A DNA stretch of 64,000 bases from the NCBI RefSeq assembly GCF_035818475.1, contig NZ_JAYMGV010000001.1, positions 1,178,001-1,242,000 of the forward strand, written 5' to 3'. Positions 44,181 through 53,608 of this stretch are shown in pieces. This stretch comes from Cognatitamlana sp035818475. GTDB lineage: Bacteria; Bacteroidota; Bacteroidia; Flavobacteriales; Flavobacteriaceae. A program made the position numbers and the translations under genes. The notes below the pieces were generated by a model. That model saw nothing but the letters and a program-made list of their open reading frames with translations. It had not been told where the DNA came from and made no database searches. Each line of letters begins with the position of its first letter. The first letter of the stretch is position 1.

Positions 44181-44672
44181 TTATAAACTAAAAGCAGCAC
44201 CAAAGCTAATAGTAAACTGATTGTGTAATTTTTCAGCCGGAGTTAAAGTACCGGTGTCATATTTAGCTAACGGGGTGTTAAGCTCTGTATAAAGGCCAAA
44301 ACCGCTGGTAAAAAAATAACGCATACCTAAATGGCCTCCAAAATTTTTAAGACTAAAATTTAATCCCGGGTAAATATCAAAGTTTTCATCAATGTTTAAA
44401 ACATTGCCAAGGTTGGCATTAAAACGTCCTTTTACATCAAAACGGTGTTTGAATTTAGCATTTATAGCATCTTCAACACTTAAAGCGTAAGTTGAAGACA
44501 CGCCTAATGAGATGTTCTCTCCAAGGCCAAAATCATAACTGGCATTAATACCCGTTGCATTGCTTTGAACATTTGCACCTACTTGAAACTTGTTGTCATT
44601 TGCACCAATATATGCCTGAGAATTTACTAGAGAAATACTTAATAGAGTAGCTAATAAAATTAATTTTTTCAT
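44181..44672 (-). CDS. Small outer-membrane barrel protein (DUF6646-like)
   Basis: A 163-residue protein with a signal peptide (LLSISLVNSQ) and about eight predicted strands. Glycine-rich turns and a C-terminal Phe before Ser-Leu (FTISFGAAFSL) are seen. It resembles the small eight-stranded barrels of flavobacteria, for which I recall the family name DUF6646. No function is known. It is a single gene. Confidence 0.7.
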   Translation of the reverse strand: MKKLILLATLLSISLVNSQAYIGANDNKFQVGANVQSNATGINASYDFGLGENISLGVSSTYALSVEDAINAKFKHRFDVKGRFNANLGNVLNIDENFDIYPGLNFSLKNFGGHLGMRYFFTSGFGLYTELNTPLAKYDTGTLTPAEKLHNQFTISFGAAFSL

Positions 44673-44734
44673 GGTCTATGTCTTTAATTTAAGTCGGCAA
44701 AGATATTATAAGTTTATTAAAAACAAACTTAAAT

Positions 44735-45595
44735 TTAAAGCTGTTTATGGGTTCTTATTACAGCTTGCTCATTTTTCCAATCAATCCATTGCTGGCCTTT
44801 AATTCTGCGCATTAAATTATCATAATTACGCATTACAAGAACGTTGTAAACGGCTTTGCCAAAGTTTTTAGGATGTCTGGCAATAGCTCTCAAACTCATT
44901 GAAAAACCAGGTGTCACATAACGCATATAATGCCAATACCCTTCAGGGATGTATAAGACTTCGCCATGATTGAGTTGCGTTTTAAAGCCTTTAGCTTTTT
45001 TTAGCATAGGCCACTTTTCAAAATCAGGGTTATTAAAGTCAATATCTTCTCTGGTGATTAAGGAATGTGGAATTTTATAAAGGAAATCATTTTGTGTTTG
45101 GTCAAACAAAATACATTCTTTCTTACCTTCAAAATGAAAGTGAAAAATATTGGCCAGATCAATATCATAATGCATGAAGGTGTATGAATCACGTCCACCA
45201 AAAAATAGCATAGGTATGCCTTTCATAAGGCGTAATCCAAAATCAGGAAATGTAAAATCCTTTTGTAATTCGGGTATTTCTTTAAGGGCATTCCACAAAA
45301 AAATACGAAACTTAGTAGGTTCACGTTTTAGTAAATCAATATATTCACTAAGTTTCATCCTGGCATGTGGCTCATTAAAACCATCTCTGTAATCTACCGG
45401 CCTGTCATCATAAAGCGGAACTGTTAAATCACCACCAACACGTTTCATATAGTCTAAATTCCACTTAGTATAGGCGGGCCAATCTTCAATAAAATTCTCA
45501 ATAACCACAGGCTTTTGTGGCTTAAAATAGAGTTTTAAAAAATCCGCTTTGGTAATGGTTTTTACCCGCGGAACGGTTTGTAAATTTAAAGACAA
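44735..45595 (-). CDS. Cupin-like (JmjC-fold) protein
   Basis: A 286-residue protein of the Cupin_8 type, likely a 2-oxoglutarate- and Fe(II)-dependent hydroxylase. It begins with the conserved KPVVIENFIEDWPAYTKW. The metal triad is suggested by FMHYDID (HxD) and the later GYWHYMRYV (His), with EVLYIPEGYWH forming the last strand. The fold and ligands are clear. The target, possibly a protein or tRNA-linked residue, is unknown. Confidence 0.88.
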   Translation of the reverse strand: MSLNLQTVPRVKTITKADFLKLYFKPQKPVVIENFIEDWPAYTKWNLDYMKRVGGDLTVPLYDDRPVDYRDGFNEPHARMKLSEYIDLLKREPTKFRIFLWNALKEIPELQKDFTFPDFGLRLMKGIPMLFFGGRDSYTFMHYDIDLANIFHFHFEGKKECILFDQTQNDFLYKIPHSLITREDIDFNNPDFEKWPMLKKAKGFKTQLNHGEVLYIPEGYWHYMRYVTPGFSMSLRAIARHPKNFGKAVYNVLVMRNYDNLMRRIKGQQWIDWKNEQAVIRTHKQL

Positions 45596-45833
45596 GGTTT
45601 TGTTTGTTTGATAGGGTAAAGTTAATAAATCAGTATTAAATTGTAAATTTATTTTTAGGGTTCACCTGCCTTTATCCTGGATGTATTTGGAGAACAGGAG
45701 AGGGGCTTACGTGTGTGTAAGGGCGCTATCTTTTTAAACTACAAGATAACATCAAACAAGGCTATTGTTTTAGTCCTTAACTCAATAAAATAGAACTATT
45801 AAAATGTAATTACTTTGTAATAAAAGAGCTCTT
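45596..45833. other. Intergenic, no feature
   Basis: Nothing supported beyond a weak hairpin CTTAC/GTAAG at 45706-45721. Confidence 0.3.
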
Positions 45834-46928
45834 TTATTTTAAAACTTTGGACTTTGCTTTAGCGGCTTCATTACGTTCAATAGTATGGTCCGGGCGTGTC
45901 CATTTAGGTTTTTCTCCCAAAGATTTATATTGAGAATCTTCAGATTCAATCGTTTGTGGCTGCACTTTTTTGGTAAATGGCTTTTGAGGCTTCATCCCCA
46001 AAAGAGCAAACATTTCCATATCTTCATTCACATCAGGGTTTGGAGTAGTTAATAGCTTATCTCCCGCAAAAATAGAGTTAGCCCCTGCAAAGAAGCACAT
46101 GGCTTGTCCTTCTCTGGTCATCTGTGTTCTACCGGCACTTAAGCGCACCTGAGTTTCCGGCATTACAATTCTTGTAGTTGCTACCATACGTACCATATCC
46201 CAAATAGAAACAGGTTTTTGATCTTCTAAGGGGGTGCCTTCAACAGCTACTAAAGCATTAATTGGTGTTGATTCCGGTTGCGGATTTAAAGTAGAAAGTG
46301 CTACAAGCATACCCGCTCTGTCCTCTTCACTTTCTCCCATACCAATAATACCACCACTACAAACGGTAACATTGGTTTTACGAACATTATCTATAGTATC
46401 TAAACGGTCTTGATAACCACGGGTAGAAATAACCTCTTTATAGTATTCCTCTGAAGAATCCAAGTTATGGTTATAGGCATATAATCCGGCTTCGGCTAAA
46501 CGCTTGGCCTGGTTTTCGGTAACCATACCAAGTGTACAACAAACTTCCATATCCAGCTTGTTAATGGTACGAACCATTTCTAAGACCTGGTCAAACTCTT
46601 CACCGTCCTTAACATTTCGCCATGCCGCACCCATACAAACACGAGAGCTACCGGTTGATTTGGCACGTAAGGCCTGAGCTTTAACCTGTTGAACAGACAT
46701 TAAATCGTTGCCTTCAATATCAGTATGATAACGCGCTGCTTGCGGGCAATAACCACAATCTTCAGAACATCCCCCGGTTTTTATAGATAATAATGTTGAG
46801 ACCTGAACCGTATTAGGGTCATGGTGTAACCTGTGTACAGTAGCCGCCTGGTAAAGCAACTCCATAAAAGGTTTGTTATATATCTCTAAAATTTCTTCTT
46901 TAGTCCAGTTGTGTCTAGTCTCGCTCAT
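45834..46928 (-). CDS. bioB: Biotin synthase BioB
   Basis: A radical-SAM enzyme that inserts sulfur into dethiobiotin. The 364-residue protein carries the SAM-cluster motif CSEDCGYC (Cys54, Cys58, Cys61) after SIKTGG. It also has SRVCMGAAWRNVKDGEEF, VCCTLGM, YNHNLDSSEEYY and the final ARLSAGR-like RLSAGRTQM. It extends about 30 residues past the usual end with a Lys-rich tail. It lies apart from bioF-bioD-bioA (54535-57947) but shares a short motif upstream with bioF (see regulatory entries). Confidence 0.96.
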   Translation of the reverse strand: MSETRHNWTKEEILEIYNKPFMELLYQAATVHRLHHDPNTVQVSTLLSIKTGGCSEDCGYCPQAARYHTDIEGNDLMSVQQVKAQALRAKSTGSSRVCMGAAWRNVKDGEEFDQVLEMVRTINKLDMEVCCTLGMVTENQAKRLAEAGLYAYNHNLDSSEEYYKEVISTRGYQDRLDTIDNVRKTNVTVCSGGIIGMGESEEDRAGMLVALSTLNPQPESTPINALVAVEGTPLEDQKPVSIWDMVRMVATTRIVMPETQVRLSAGRTQMTREGQAMCFFAGANSIFAGDKLLTTPNPDVNEDMEMFALLGMKPQKPFTKKVQPQTIESEDSQYKSLGEKPKWTRPDHTIERNEAAKAKSKVLK

Positions 46929-47223
46929 AATTAGGATAGTTAATCAACGCCAAAAATACTAATTAAATAACACAAACATTTATTTTTTAATTATTAAGTA
47001 TCACTACCGGTATAATACTGAAAGGTACTTTGTTTGAGGTAATTTAACTTCAAGATGGCTATATCCTGTTATATAAAAACCATTAACGCTTAAATATGAA
47101 TAGAATAAGCGTATTTCTAAAGCACCCAAATAAGAAGATTCCGTTCTATTACTTTAAATATTTACACAGAAAAGCAGTTACTAATTATTTAGACTATGTC
47201 TGTTTTAAAGAATAATTAAAATA
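46929..47223. other. bioB upstream region
   Basis: No gene. GGTATAATAC at 47009-47018, 81 nt before the bioB start, matches GGTATAGTAC upstream of bioF at nine of ten positions. The rest is AT-rich with no clear structure. Confidence 0.35.
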
Positions 47224-47252
47224 AAAAAGCACCACTTTAAGTGGTGCTTTTT
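47224..47252 (-). terminator. Terminator of the flotillin operon
   Basis: AAAAAGCACCACTT / AAGTGGTGCTTTTT (47224-47252), a perfect hairpin 7 nt after the flotillin stop. Confidence 0.92.
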
Positions 47253-47258
47253 ATAAAT

Positions 47259-48914
47259 TTAATCTTCTACTATATCAGTAGAATTATCAACATCTTTTTT
47301 AGGAGGTATCTTCTTTGGCTTTATTTCAACCGTTTCAGCGTCTTCTACTTCTTTACCACTCAAATATTCGGGCAATTGCATGCCGGCCATGTTAAACATG
47401 TCCTGTAATGGTGGTACAGATTTATACATACCTGATAAGAAATTAGCGGTTGAAGATTTACCATTTTTAGAACCACCGTTTTCCCAAACGGTAACTTTAT
47501 CAATCTTAATGTTTTTAATGGCCTCTGCCTGGGTTTTAACAAGTTCCGGAAGCTTGTCTGCAATGAGCAATAGCACAGCATCCTTGGAGTCGTTTCCGGC
47601 AGCTTTAACAATCTGGTCTAAACCTGCTGCTTGTTTGGTCAATACTTCATATAAACCTTCAGCTTCAGCCTGGGCTTTTAATAAGATTGCATCTGCTTGT
47701 CCCTTGGCAATTCTTCTAATATTTTCAGCTTCAGCCTCTGCATCAATCTCTACCTTTCGTTTATCGATTTCAGCTGGGACAATAATATCAGCTAACTGAG
47801 AAGAGCGCTCTCTTTCGGCCCTTGCTACTTCAGCTTCTTTTTCAGCGGCATAGGCTTCTTCTAAGGCTTTTGCTGCTTGTACTTTTTCTGCTGCTATGGC
47901 ACGCTTTTCAGCTTCGGCTTCCCGTTCTCTACGCTGCGCATCAGATTCAGCGATAGAAATTTTTGCAATATTTTCGCCATCAATAGCTCGGGCATTAGCT
48001 TCAGAAGTTTTGATCCGTTCCTCTTTTAACGCCTCAGCTTCACCAATTTTAGCCTGAGCAACGGCGCTTGCTGTTTGAACGCGCTCTGTTTGACTGGCAT
48101 TAGCTTCACCAATTTTAGCCTGGGCGTTTGCAGCGGCAACCTGGGTTCTTTCATTTTGCATGGCGTTTGCCTCACCAATTTTGGCTTTAGCATTCAATTC
48201 AGCTACCTGAGTTCTTTCATCCTGTACGGCATTGGCCTCTCCAATAGAGCCATCTCTGGTTTTTTCTGCAACCGATTTACGTGCTGCATTTATAGCATGG
48301 GCTGCGGCTTCTTTACCTAAAGCTTCAATATAACCTGACTCGTCAACAATATCTGTAATGTTTACATTGATAAGTTTTAGCCCCACTTTTTTAAGCTCAG
48401 ATTCTACACTTTTTGAAATATTTGATAAAAATTTATCCCGATCTGAGTTAATTTCTTCAATGTCCATTGAGGCTACAACTAAACGCAATTGTCCAAAAAT
48501 AATTTCTTTGGCCAGTTCCTGTATATCACTCATAGCCAAACCTAATAAACGTTCAGCAGCATTTTGCATAACACCCGGTTCTGTTGAAACACCTATGGTA
48601 AAACGCGACGGTACATTAACTCTAATGTTTTGTTTAGAAAGAGCATTTACCAGATTTACTTCTATTGATATAGGAGTTAAATCAAGAAATTCATAATCTT
48701 GAATAACAGGAAAAATAAAAGCTGCTCCACCATGAATACATTTGGCAGATTGACCGCCACCTACTTTACCATAAACTACCAGTATTCGATCAGAAGGACA
48801 GCGTTTGTAGCGTCTAATAAGAATAATGAAAAATAGAAAAATGAAAAGAATTGCTGCAATTACAGCCATAGGAAAGCCTATATTAAAGGCTTGAAGTGAA
48901 ATTGTTAATAGCAT
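47259..48914 (-). CDS. Flotillin-like SPFH protein
   Basis: A 551-residue membrane-associated scaffold of the YqiK/FloT type. One N-terminal helix (FPMAVIAAILFIFLFFIILI) is followed by the SPFH domain (SDRILVVYGKVGGGQSAKCI... to about residue 210). A long Ala/Glu-rich coiled coil contains four 22-residue repeats beginning (A/G)xIGEANA (about residues 220-308). The C-terminal part ends with NMAGMQLPEYLSGKE. It starts 3 nt after the NfeD-like gene. Flotillins organise membrane microdomains, and the NfeD partner is typical. Confidence 0.92.
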   Translation of the reverse strand: MLLTISLQAFNIGFPMAVIAAILFIFLFFIILIRRYKRCPSDRILVVYGKVGGGQSAKCIHGGAAFIFPVIQDYEFLDLTPISIEVNLVNALSKQNIRVNVPSRFTIGVSTEPGVMQNAAERLLGLAMSDIQELAKEIIFGQLRLVVASMDIEEINSDRDKFLSNISKSVESELKKVGLKLINVNITDIVDESGYIEALGKEAAAHAINAARKSVAEKTRDGSIGEANAVQDERTQVAELNAKAKIGEANAMQNERTQVAAANAQAKIGEANASQTERVQTASAVAQAKIGEAEALKEERIKTSEANARAIDGENIAKISIAESDAQRREREAEAEKRAIAAEKVQAAKALEEAYAAEKEAEVARAERERSSQLADIIVPAEIDKRKVEIDAEAEAENIRRIAKGQADAILLKAQAEAEGLYEVLTKQAAGLDQIVKAAGNDSKDAVLLLIADKLPELVKTQAEAIKNIKIDKVTVWENGGSKNGKSSTANFLSGMYKSVPPLQDMFNMAGMQLPEYLSGKEVEDAETVEIKPKKIPPKKDVDNSTDIVED

Positions 48915-48917
48915 ATA

Positions 48918-49487
48918 TTATTTGTTTAGTTGTTCTACAATTAAGATACCGTTTTTGGTAACTTCTTTTACGGTAACTACTGTTCCTGATTCTAGTTTGG
49001 TTTCAGAGTCTGTTAGAGCTTCAAGTTCTCTTAGAGCACCCTGAATTCTTATATGGGCTTTTCCAATGGAAGACCTGTTAGCTCCTATAGTTAGGTAAAC
49101 CTCTCCTACACCGCCAATAGCATTTTTATAATTTAATGTTCCACTATCATTTAATTTGTGCATATAATAAAACATAGCAGCCATGATTGACATCATGATT
49201 AATCCGCAAATTAAAGCCACAATTATGGTTGTGGGCTTAGAAAATCCGGCATCAATACAGGCTATACCACTCCAGCCAAAAAGGGTAAAGAAACCCACTA
49301 GGTTTTTAAAGGTGATAAATTGAAATCCAATACCGGTGTCTGCATCAATTTCGGTATCTGTATCCATGTCGCCTGCATCACCACCAACAAATGTTGTAAT
49401 GATAACAATGGCAAATATCAACGATCCTAAAAGGGCGATGCTCCAAAATACCTTTGGAAAGAGTTCTAAACCTGAATACCACTCCAT
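48918..49487 (-). CDS. NfeD-like membrane protein
   Basis: A 189-residue protein with two or three membrane helices (VFWSIALLGSLIFAIVIITTF, FITFKNLVGFFTLFGWSGIA, IIVALICGLIMMSIMAAMFYYM). A C-terminal OB-fold domain (GGVGEVYLTIGANRSSIGKAHIRIQG) ends in KNGILIVEQL. This is the NfeD1b/NfeD short form that partners flotillin-like proteins. Only 3 nt separate it from the flotillin gene. Confidence 0.88.
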   Translation of the reverse strand: MEWYSGLELFPKVFWSIALLGSLIFAIVIITTFVGGDAGDMDTDTEIDADTGIGFQFITFKNLVGFFTLFGWSGIACIDAGFSKPTTIIVALICGLIMMSIMAAMFYYMHKLNDSGTLNYKNAIGGVGEVYLTIGANRSSIGKAHIRIQGALRELEALTDSETKLESGTVVTVKEVTKNGILIVEQLNK

Positions 49488-49549
49488 AGTCTTAACGAAT
49501 TAAAAAATTAATGATTTAAATGTAAGACTATTTAAATACCCTTACAATA

Positions 49550-50710
49550 TTATTTTGAAAGTAAAATAGAAACCGCATTTCCGCCAAAGCCTACGGCATT
49601 AACCAGAATATTTTTAAACTTTTTAGGAGGAGTAGCGTTATCTATATAAGGTACATCAATGAACTTTTGATGCTGTAACATGAGAACAGCAAGTTCAATA
49701 TTAAGAGCTCCGGATGCTCCAAAGGTGTGACCTATCTTCCACTTATTGGTAGTTAAAGCTGGTGTTTTGTTACAAAATATTTTTTCTATGGCTTTAAATT
49801 CTGAAAGGTCACCTTTTACAGTACCGGGAGCGTGCATCACTATAGCATCTACCTCATTGGGATTTAGTTCTCCCAAAGCCATTTTCATAGATTTTTGGAA
49901 ACATTTGGCATCACTGGATATAGATATGTTGTGTTTTAAAATTTCGGTGGCATAGCCATAGCCTTTTATTGTAGCCAGTGCATTTTCTTTAATACCGCGT
50001 TCTAAGCAAACCATAGCGGCACCTTCACCTAAAATCATGGTGTTTTTGGACTTGTTAAAGTCTAATGCCCTACAGGGAAACGGATAGGTATCATCAGCCT
50101 TGGCATAGATCTTTAGGGCCTGCATTTGTGCAATGGTAAATGGGGTAAGCGGAGCTTCACTACCTCCCACTAAAAATTTATTGCACATCCCGGAATTTAT
50201 CCAGGCTATACCATTAAGCATGGCATGAAGTGCCGTAGAGCAGGTTATAGAATGGCTGATTTCCGGACCTTGGGTTTGTAAGTCATGGGACACCCACGAT
50301 GAAATATTCCCCAAAGTCGTGGTAGGAGAGCTTAAGGTTTCTGCTTTATTATTTTTTAAAAACGAATCGTAGTACGTTTCAAAGAGCCCGGTAGCTCCCC
50401 TTGATGAGCCTATGTTTATTCCAAAGTTATCAGAAGGCTTCCAGTTGGCCTGTTTTATGGCTTGTCTGGAGGCATATATGGCATATAAAACGGAATGATC
50501 CAGCGATTTATATTTACTGTCAGACTGTCTTAATCTTCCAATCTCCTGTTGGGCTTCTTCTGGTATTTCAGCAACAAAAACAGGTGTTTCTAAAACCTCT
50601 TTTGTGGTTAAGCAATGCTGGTTGTTTTGATAACTTTCCCAGGCTTCTCCTGGTGTTTTTCCCAGTGGAGAAATGGAGGAGATTGCAGTAATTGAAATAT
50701 GTTGTTGCAA
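49550..50710 (-). CDS. Beta-ketoacyl synthase (FabF-like)
   Basis: A 386-residue condensing enzyme with the full triad: Cys157 in SITCSTALHA, His293 in VMHAPGT and His328 in KIGHTFGASG. LGEGAAMVCLE and GFGGNAVSILLSK complete the fold. In flavobacteria a ketoacyl synthase of this kind commonly sits next to bioA-bioD-bioF (recollection) and may help make the pimelate chain. Here a two-gene unit separates it from bioA. It is not a complete fatty-acid system, since no partner KS or ACP is nearby. Confidence 0.85.
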   Translation of the reverse strand: MQQHISITAISSISPLGKTPGEAWESYQNNQHCLTTKEVLETPVFVAEIPEEAQQEIGRLRQSDSKYKSLDHSVLYAIYASRQAIKQANWKPSDNFGINIGSSRGATGLFETYYDSFLKNNKAETLSSPTTTLGNISSWVSHDLQTQGPEISHSITCSTALHAMLNGIAWINSGMCNKFLVGGSEAPLTPFTIAQMQALKIYAKADDTYPFPCRALDFNKSKNTMILGEGAAMVCLERGIKENALATIKGYGYATEILKHNISISSDAKCFQKSMKMALGELNPNEVDAIVMHAPGTVKGDLSEFKAIEKIFCNKTPALTTNKWKIGHTFGASGALNIELAVLMLQHQKFIDVPYIDNATPPKKFKNILVNAVGFGGNAVSILLSK

Positions 50711-50784
50711 GAGCTTTATTTTGCATGCAAAAATACATTTTCTTAAATTTAAACAACAGTATAATTAATAAAATTAAGACCTCC

Positions 50785-53604
50785 TCAAAATTTCAAATAC
50801 GCCAGAAGTCCAATCTGGACTTCACTGTATCCATTGGTTTCCCATGTGGAGTCATTGGTATAACGGTATCTGAAGAAAAATTTATTATCGCTATTTTTTG
50901 AAGGCGTAAAAAAGGTTGACAGTTCATACCGATGAAGCCAGCTTTTGCTTAGCTTTCTATGGTCAACAAAATCCTGTCCGGAGCTTACAGCAAAAAACTC
51001 TTCATTGTTTGGTACTATGGTTCTAAAAGGCCTGAATCTTATATAACCACCAAACCGTTCCTCCGGTCTTATCCATAGCATGATATCAGGATATAACCGG
51101 ATCATATTTGTGATTTTTTCAATGGTTCTTGTTGGCGGTGGCGGTTCCTGGTTTGAAGTAGTTGCCCTTTCATCAACCACTTTGATTCTACCATAATGTG
51201 CTCCGGCATTAAGTTCTAATCTGGTTTTTACCAATGGAAAATCAAAAGAAGCAATGTTCAGGTCTACTCCCACCGAAACATTTTCATGCTTTACCATTTC
51301 AAGATAGGTGGTGTAAAAGTCAACAACTTCCACATTGTTTTCAAATCGGTTGGATTTGAATAAGACCAATTCTCTATCATCTTGTCCAATTTTTTGCCAG
51401 GACAGGTTAAAGTTTGCATAATTAGCAAATCCAAAGTTTGAGCTTCTGCCAAAGCCTAAATTCATTCTTTTGGTCCAGATAGGTATTTTTTTATTGACCT
51501 CCATTTGAAGCAAGCCGTTTTCAGCATCTTGTTGAAAACCATTAAAATCTGTATAAGTATTTACACTTAGTATTTTAGAAGATATTTCTTTTTTAAGTTC
51601 AATAGCCCTTTTTTTATTGGGGTCGTTTAAAGGTAAACGGATTTCCTGATCTTTAGGGCTAAAATCCAAACGGTCATTTCGGTGACGCTGAATGTATGTA
51701 ATCACATTTGTAATCGGTAAAGAAAATGTTTTTTCCTGACCCTCAGACTGAAATAAATAATAGGTATACAGATCTGCAAAATCACTTTTAGAACTGAATC
51801 CAAAAGGGAAATCATTTTCAAATTTCAGGGTTTTATCAAATATCCCGTTTAAAACATTTTTAACCCGCTCATCTTCAAAAAACAGCCTGATTGAAGAATC
51901 AATGTCTTTGTTATAATGGGGCTCAACTATTTTACCAACCACCTTCATGTGTTCTATAAACCCATCATTAATATCCAGTTCAATTTCGGTTGCTTTAAGC
52001 TTCCAGAGTGGGAATTGTTGAATCAATGTTTTATTATCAGCAATAAGGTTTTTTAGATGGGTTTCAATGCTATCAATGGATTTACTATAGCTTGCTATGC
52101 TGTCTTTTTCTTTTTTTAGAATAGCGTTGTTATTTGCAATCCGGGCTTTTAACTTTTTAATTTCTGCGTCATTTGAGTGGTCTTCAATGAATTGTCTTTG
52201 TTTATCATCCTTTAACTCTTTCATTGCTTTTAAAGCTTTGTCTTCATTATAATAATCTGTTAACAAGCTTCTTACGTCTTCGGATTTGACATTGGTATGA
52301 TCTTTAATTTTGTCCTGCCATTCATTATAACGCGCTTTAACTATAAGGTCTAAAGAATCTATTTCCCGCTTTATTTTGGTTAAATTAACAATGCTGTCTT
52401 GCTTGCTCTTTTTTTGTAATAAATCTAGTGAGGGTTTTAATGTTTTTAGAGAATCTTGAACAGTTTTAACTAGTAACTTTGATGTTTTTAATTTAGTTTC
52501 ACGGTCTCCTCGTTTTCCCTGGGACTCGTTATAATCAGCTATTACGATTTTATTTATCTTTATTAGTTCGTAGTTGTTGTACTGTTCTTTTAGCTTTTGA
52601 ATAGCATGTCGTTTAAATTTAGATCTTGCTCTGGACTTACGTCCTCTGATTGAGTTTTGATTAAACTCATAATATTCTTTAATAATTCTTCCATTTCCAA
52701 AAGTTCTTAAATGTGTTAAAAATGAATCGGTTTCTTTGTCCCTGTAATCGGTTAGATCCATATAGTTCTTTTCATCAACTTTTATTAAGTTATACTTCGT
52801 TTTAAAGTCACTAAGACACTTGGCCAGTGCTTCCTTTTCTGCTACATTTTGACATTTGAATTCTTTGTCTGTTTTCCATTCATCCAAAGATTTTATTTCA
52901 GATTTAGTAATGTAACGTCTTATAAATTTGGCTTTATTTTTAAAATACAGATCGGTGTTCAACCCCTGGATGGTTTTTTTATTTATTATAATTGTATCAA
53001 ATTTATAATGTAATACACCTGCTACAGGTTCGGTATCATATTGAAAAGCTGTAATTACCAAAGCATTAAAGAACTGGTAGATGTTTCGTATAATATATAC
53101 CGCTTCTTTCCGGCTTTTTAATTTGTTATTTTCATCCCTTAACTTTTTAAGTTCTTTTTCCTGAGCTATTTTTTCCTGGTCTTGAGACTCTGTGTCGCCT
53201 TTATCAACTGCGGGGTCCTTTTTTGATTCTTCTTTGGTTTTAGTACTGTCTTTAGGTGTTACCAATGGCTCAATATTTGACTTTAAAATACTGTACTCTA
53301 AATTGGTAGAATCAGGCTCGTTAATTTTAGAGATATTATCTGTTAAATGATTCCTGAATGAGACTTCGGTAAAGGGAAATACTTTAAACTCAATATCTTT
53401 ACCATCTTCATCTTTTAAAATTTCGTTTTTAGCATTTTTTAAAGTAAATGTGATACTGTTTACGGCTTCTGCAGTAGCATGGATAACAATCATATTTGTT
53501 TTTCCATCTTCAGTTACAGAAAAATTATAGGGCTGTATTTGTTTTTGAGCATTAATAATAAATGCATTTATAAGTATAATTACTATAGTGATTTTTAATT
53601 TCAT
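50785..53604 (-). CDS. Large coiled-coil/outer-membrane-barrel protein of unknown family
   Basis: A 939-residue protein with a signal peptide (NAFIINAQ). A small strand-rich N-terminal domain (residues 20-110) is followed by an acidic low-complexity linker (LVTPKDSTKTKEESKKD). A long, highly charged, helical and coiled-coil region follows (residues about 150-560, for example EIKKLKARIANNNAILKKEK). The last 250 residues are strand-rich and end FQIGLLAYLKF-like (VQIGLLAYLKF), typical of an outer-membrane barrel. I recognise no family. It follows the lipoprotein gene after 4 nt. A periplasm-spanning machine or envelope scaffold is a guess. Confidence 0.75.
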   Translation of the reverse strand: MKLKITIVIILINAFIINAQKQIQPYNFSVTEDGKTNMIVIHATAEAVNSITFTLKNAKNEILKDEDGKDIEFKVFPFTEVSFRNHLTDNISKINEPDSTNLEYSILKSNIEPLVTPKDSTKTKEESKKDPAVDKGDTESQDQEKIAQEKELKKLRDENNKLKSRKEAVYIIRNIYQFFNALVITAFQYDTEPVAGVLHYKFDTIIINKKTIQGLNTDLYFKNKAKFIRRYITKSEIKSLDEWKTDKEFKCQNVAEKEALAKCLSDFKTKYNLIKVDEKNYMDLTDYRDKETDSFLTHLRTFGNGRIIKEYYEFNQNSIRGRKSRARSKFKRHAIQKLKEQYNNYELIKINKIVIADYNESQGKRGDRETKLKTSKLLVKTVQDSLKTLKPSLDLLQKKSKQDSIVNLTKIKREIDSLDLIVKARYNEWQDKIKDHTNVKSEDVRSLLTDYYNEDKALKAMKELKDDKQRQFIEDHSNDAEIKKLKARIANNNAILKKEKDSIASYSKSIDSIETHLKNLIADNKTLIQQFPLWKLKATEIELDINDGFIEHMKVVGKIVEPHYNKDIDSSIRLFFEDERVKNVLNGIFDKTLKFENDFPFGFSSKSDFADLYTYYLFQSEGQEKTFSLPITNVITYIQRHRNDRLDFSPKDQEIRLPLNDPNKKRAIELKKEISSKILSVNTYTDFNGFQQDAENGLLQMEVNKKIPIWTKRMNLGFGRSSNFGFANYANFNLSWQKIGQDDRELVLFKSNRFENNVEVVDFYTTYLEMVKHENVSVGVDLNIASFDFPLVKTRLELNAGAHYGRIKVVDERATTSNQEPPPPTRTIEKITNMIRLYPDIMLWIRPEERFGGYIRFRPFRTIVPNNEEFFAVSSGQDFVDHRKLSKSWLHRYELSTFFTPSKNSDNKFFFRYRYTNDSTWETNGYSEVQIGLLAYLKF

Positions 53605-53608
53605 GGCT

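Noticed and set aside
45706..45721. Hairpin CTTAC/GTAAG as a terminator
   Set aside because: Short stem, no T-run, no gene ends at this point.
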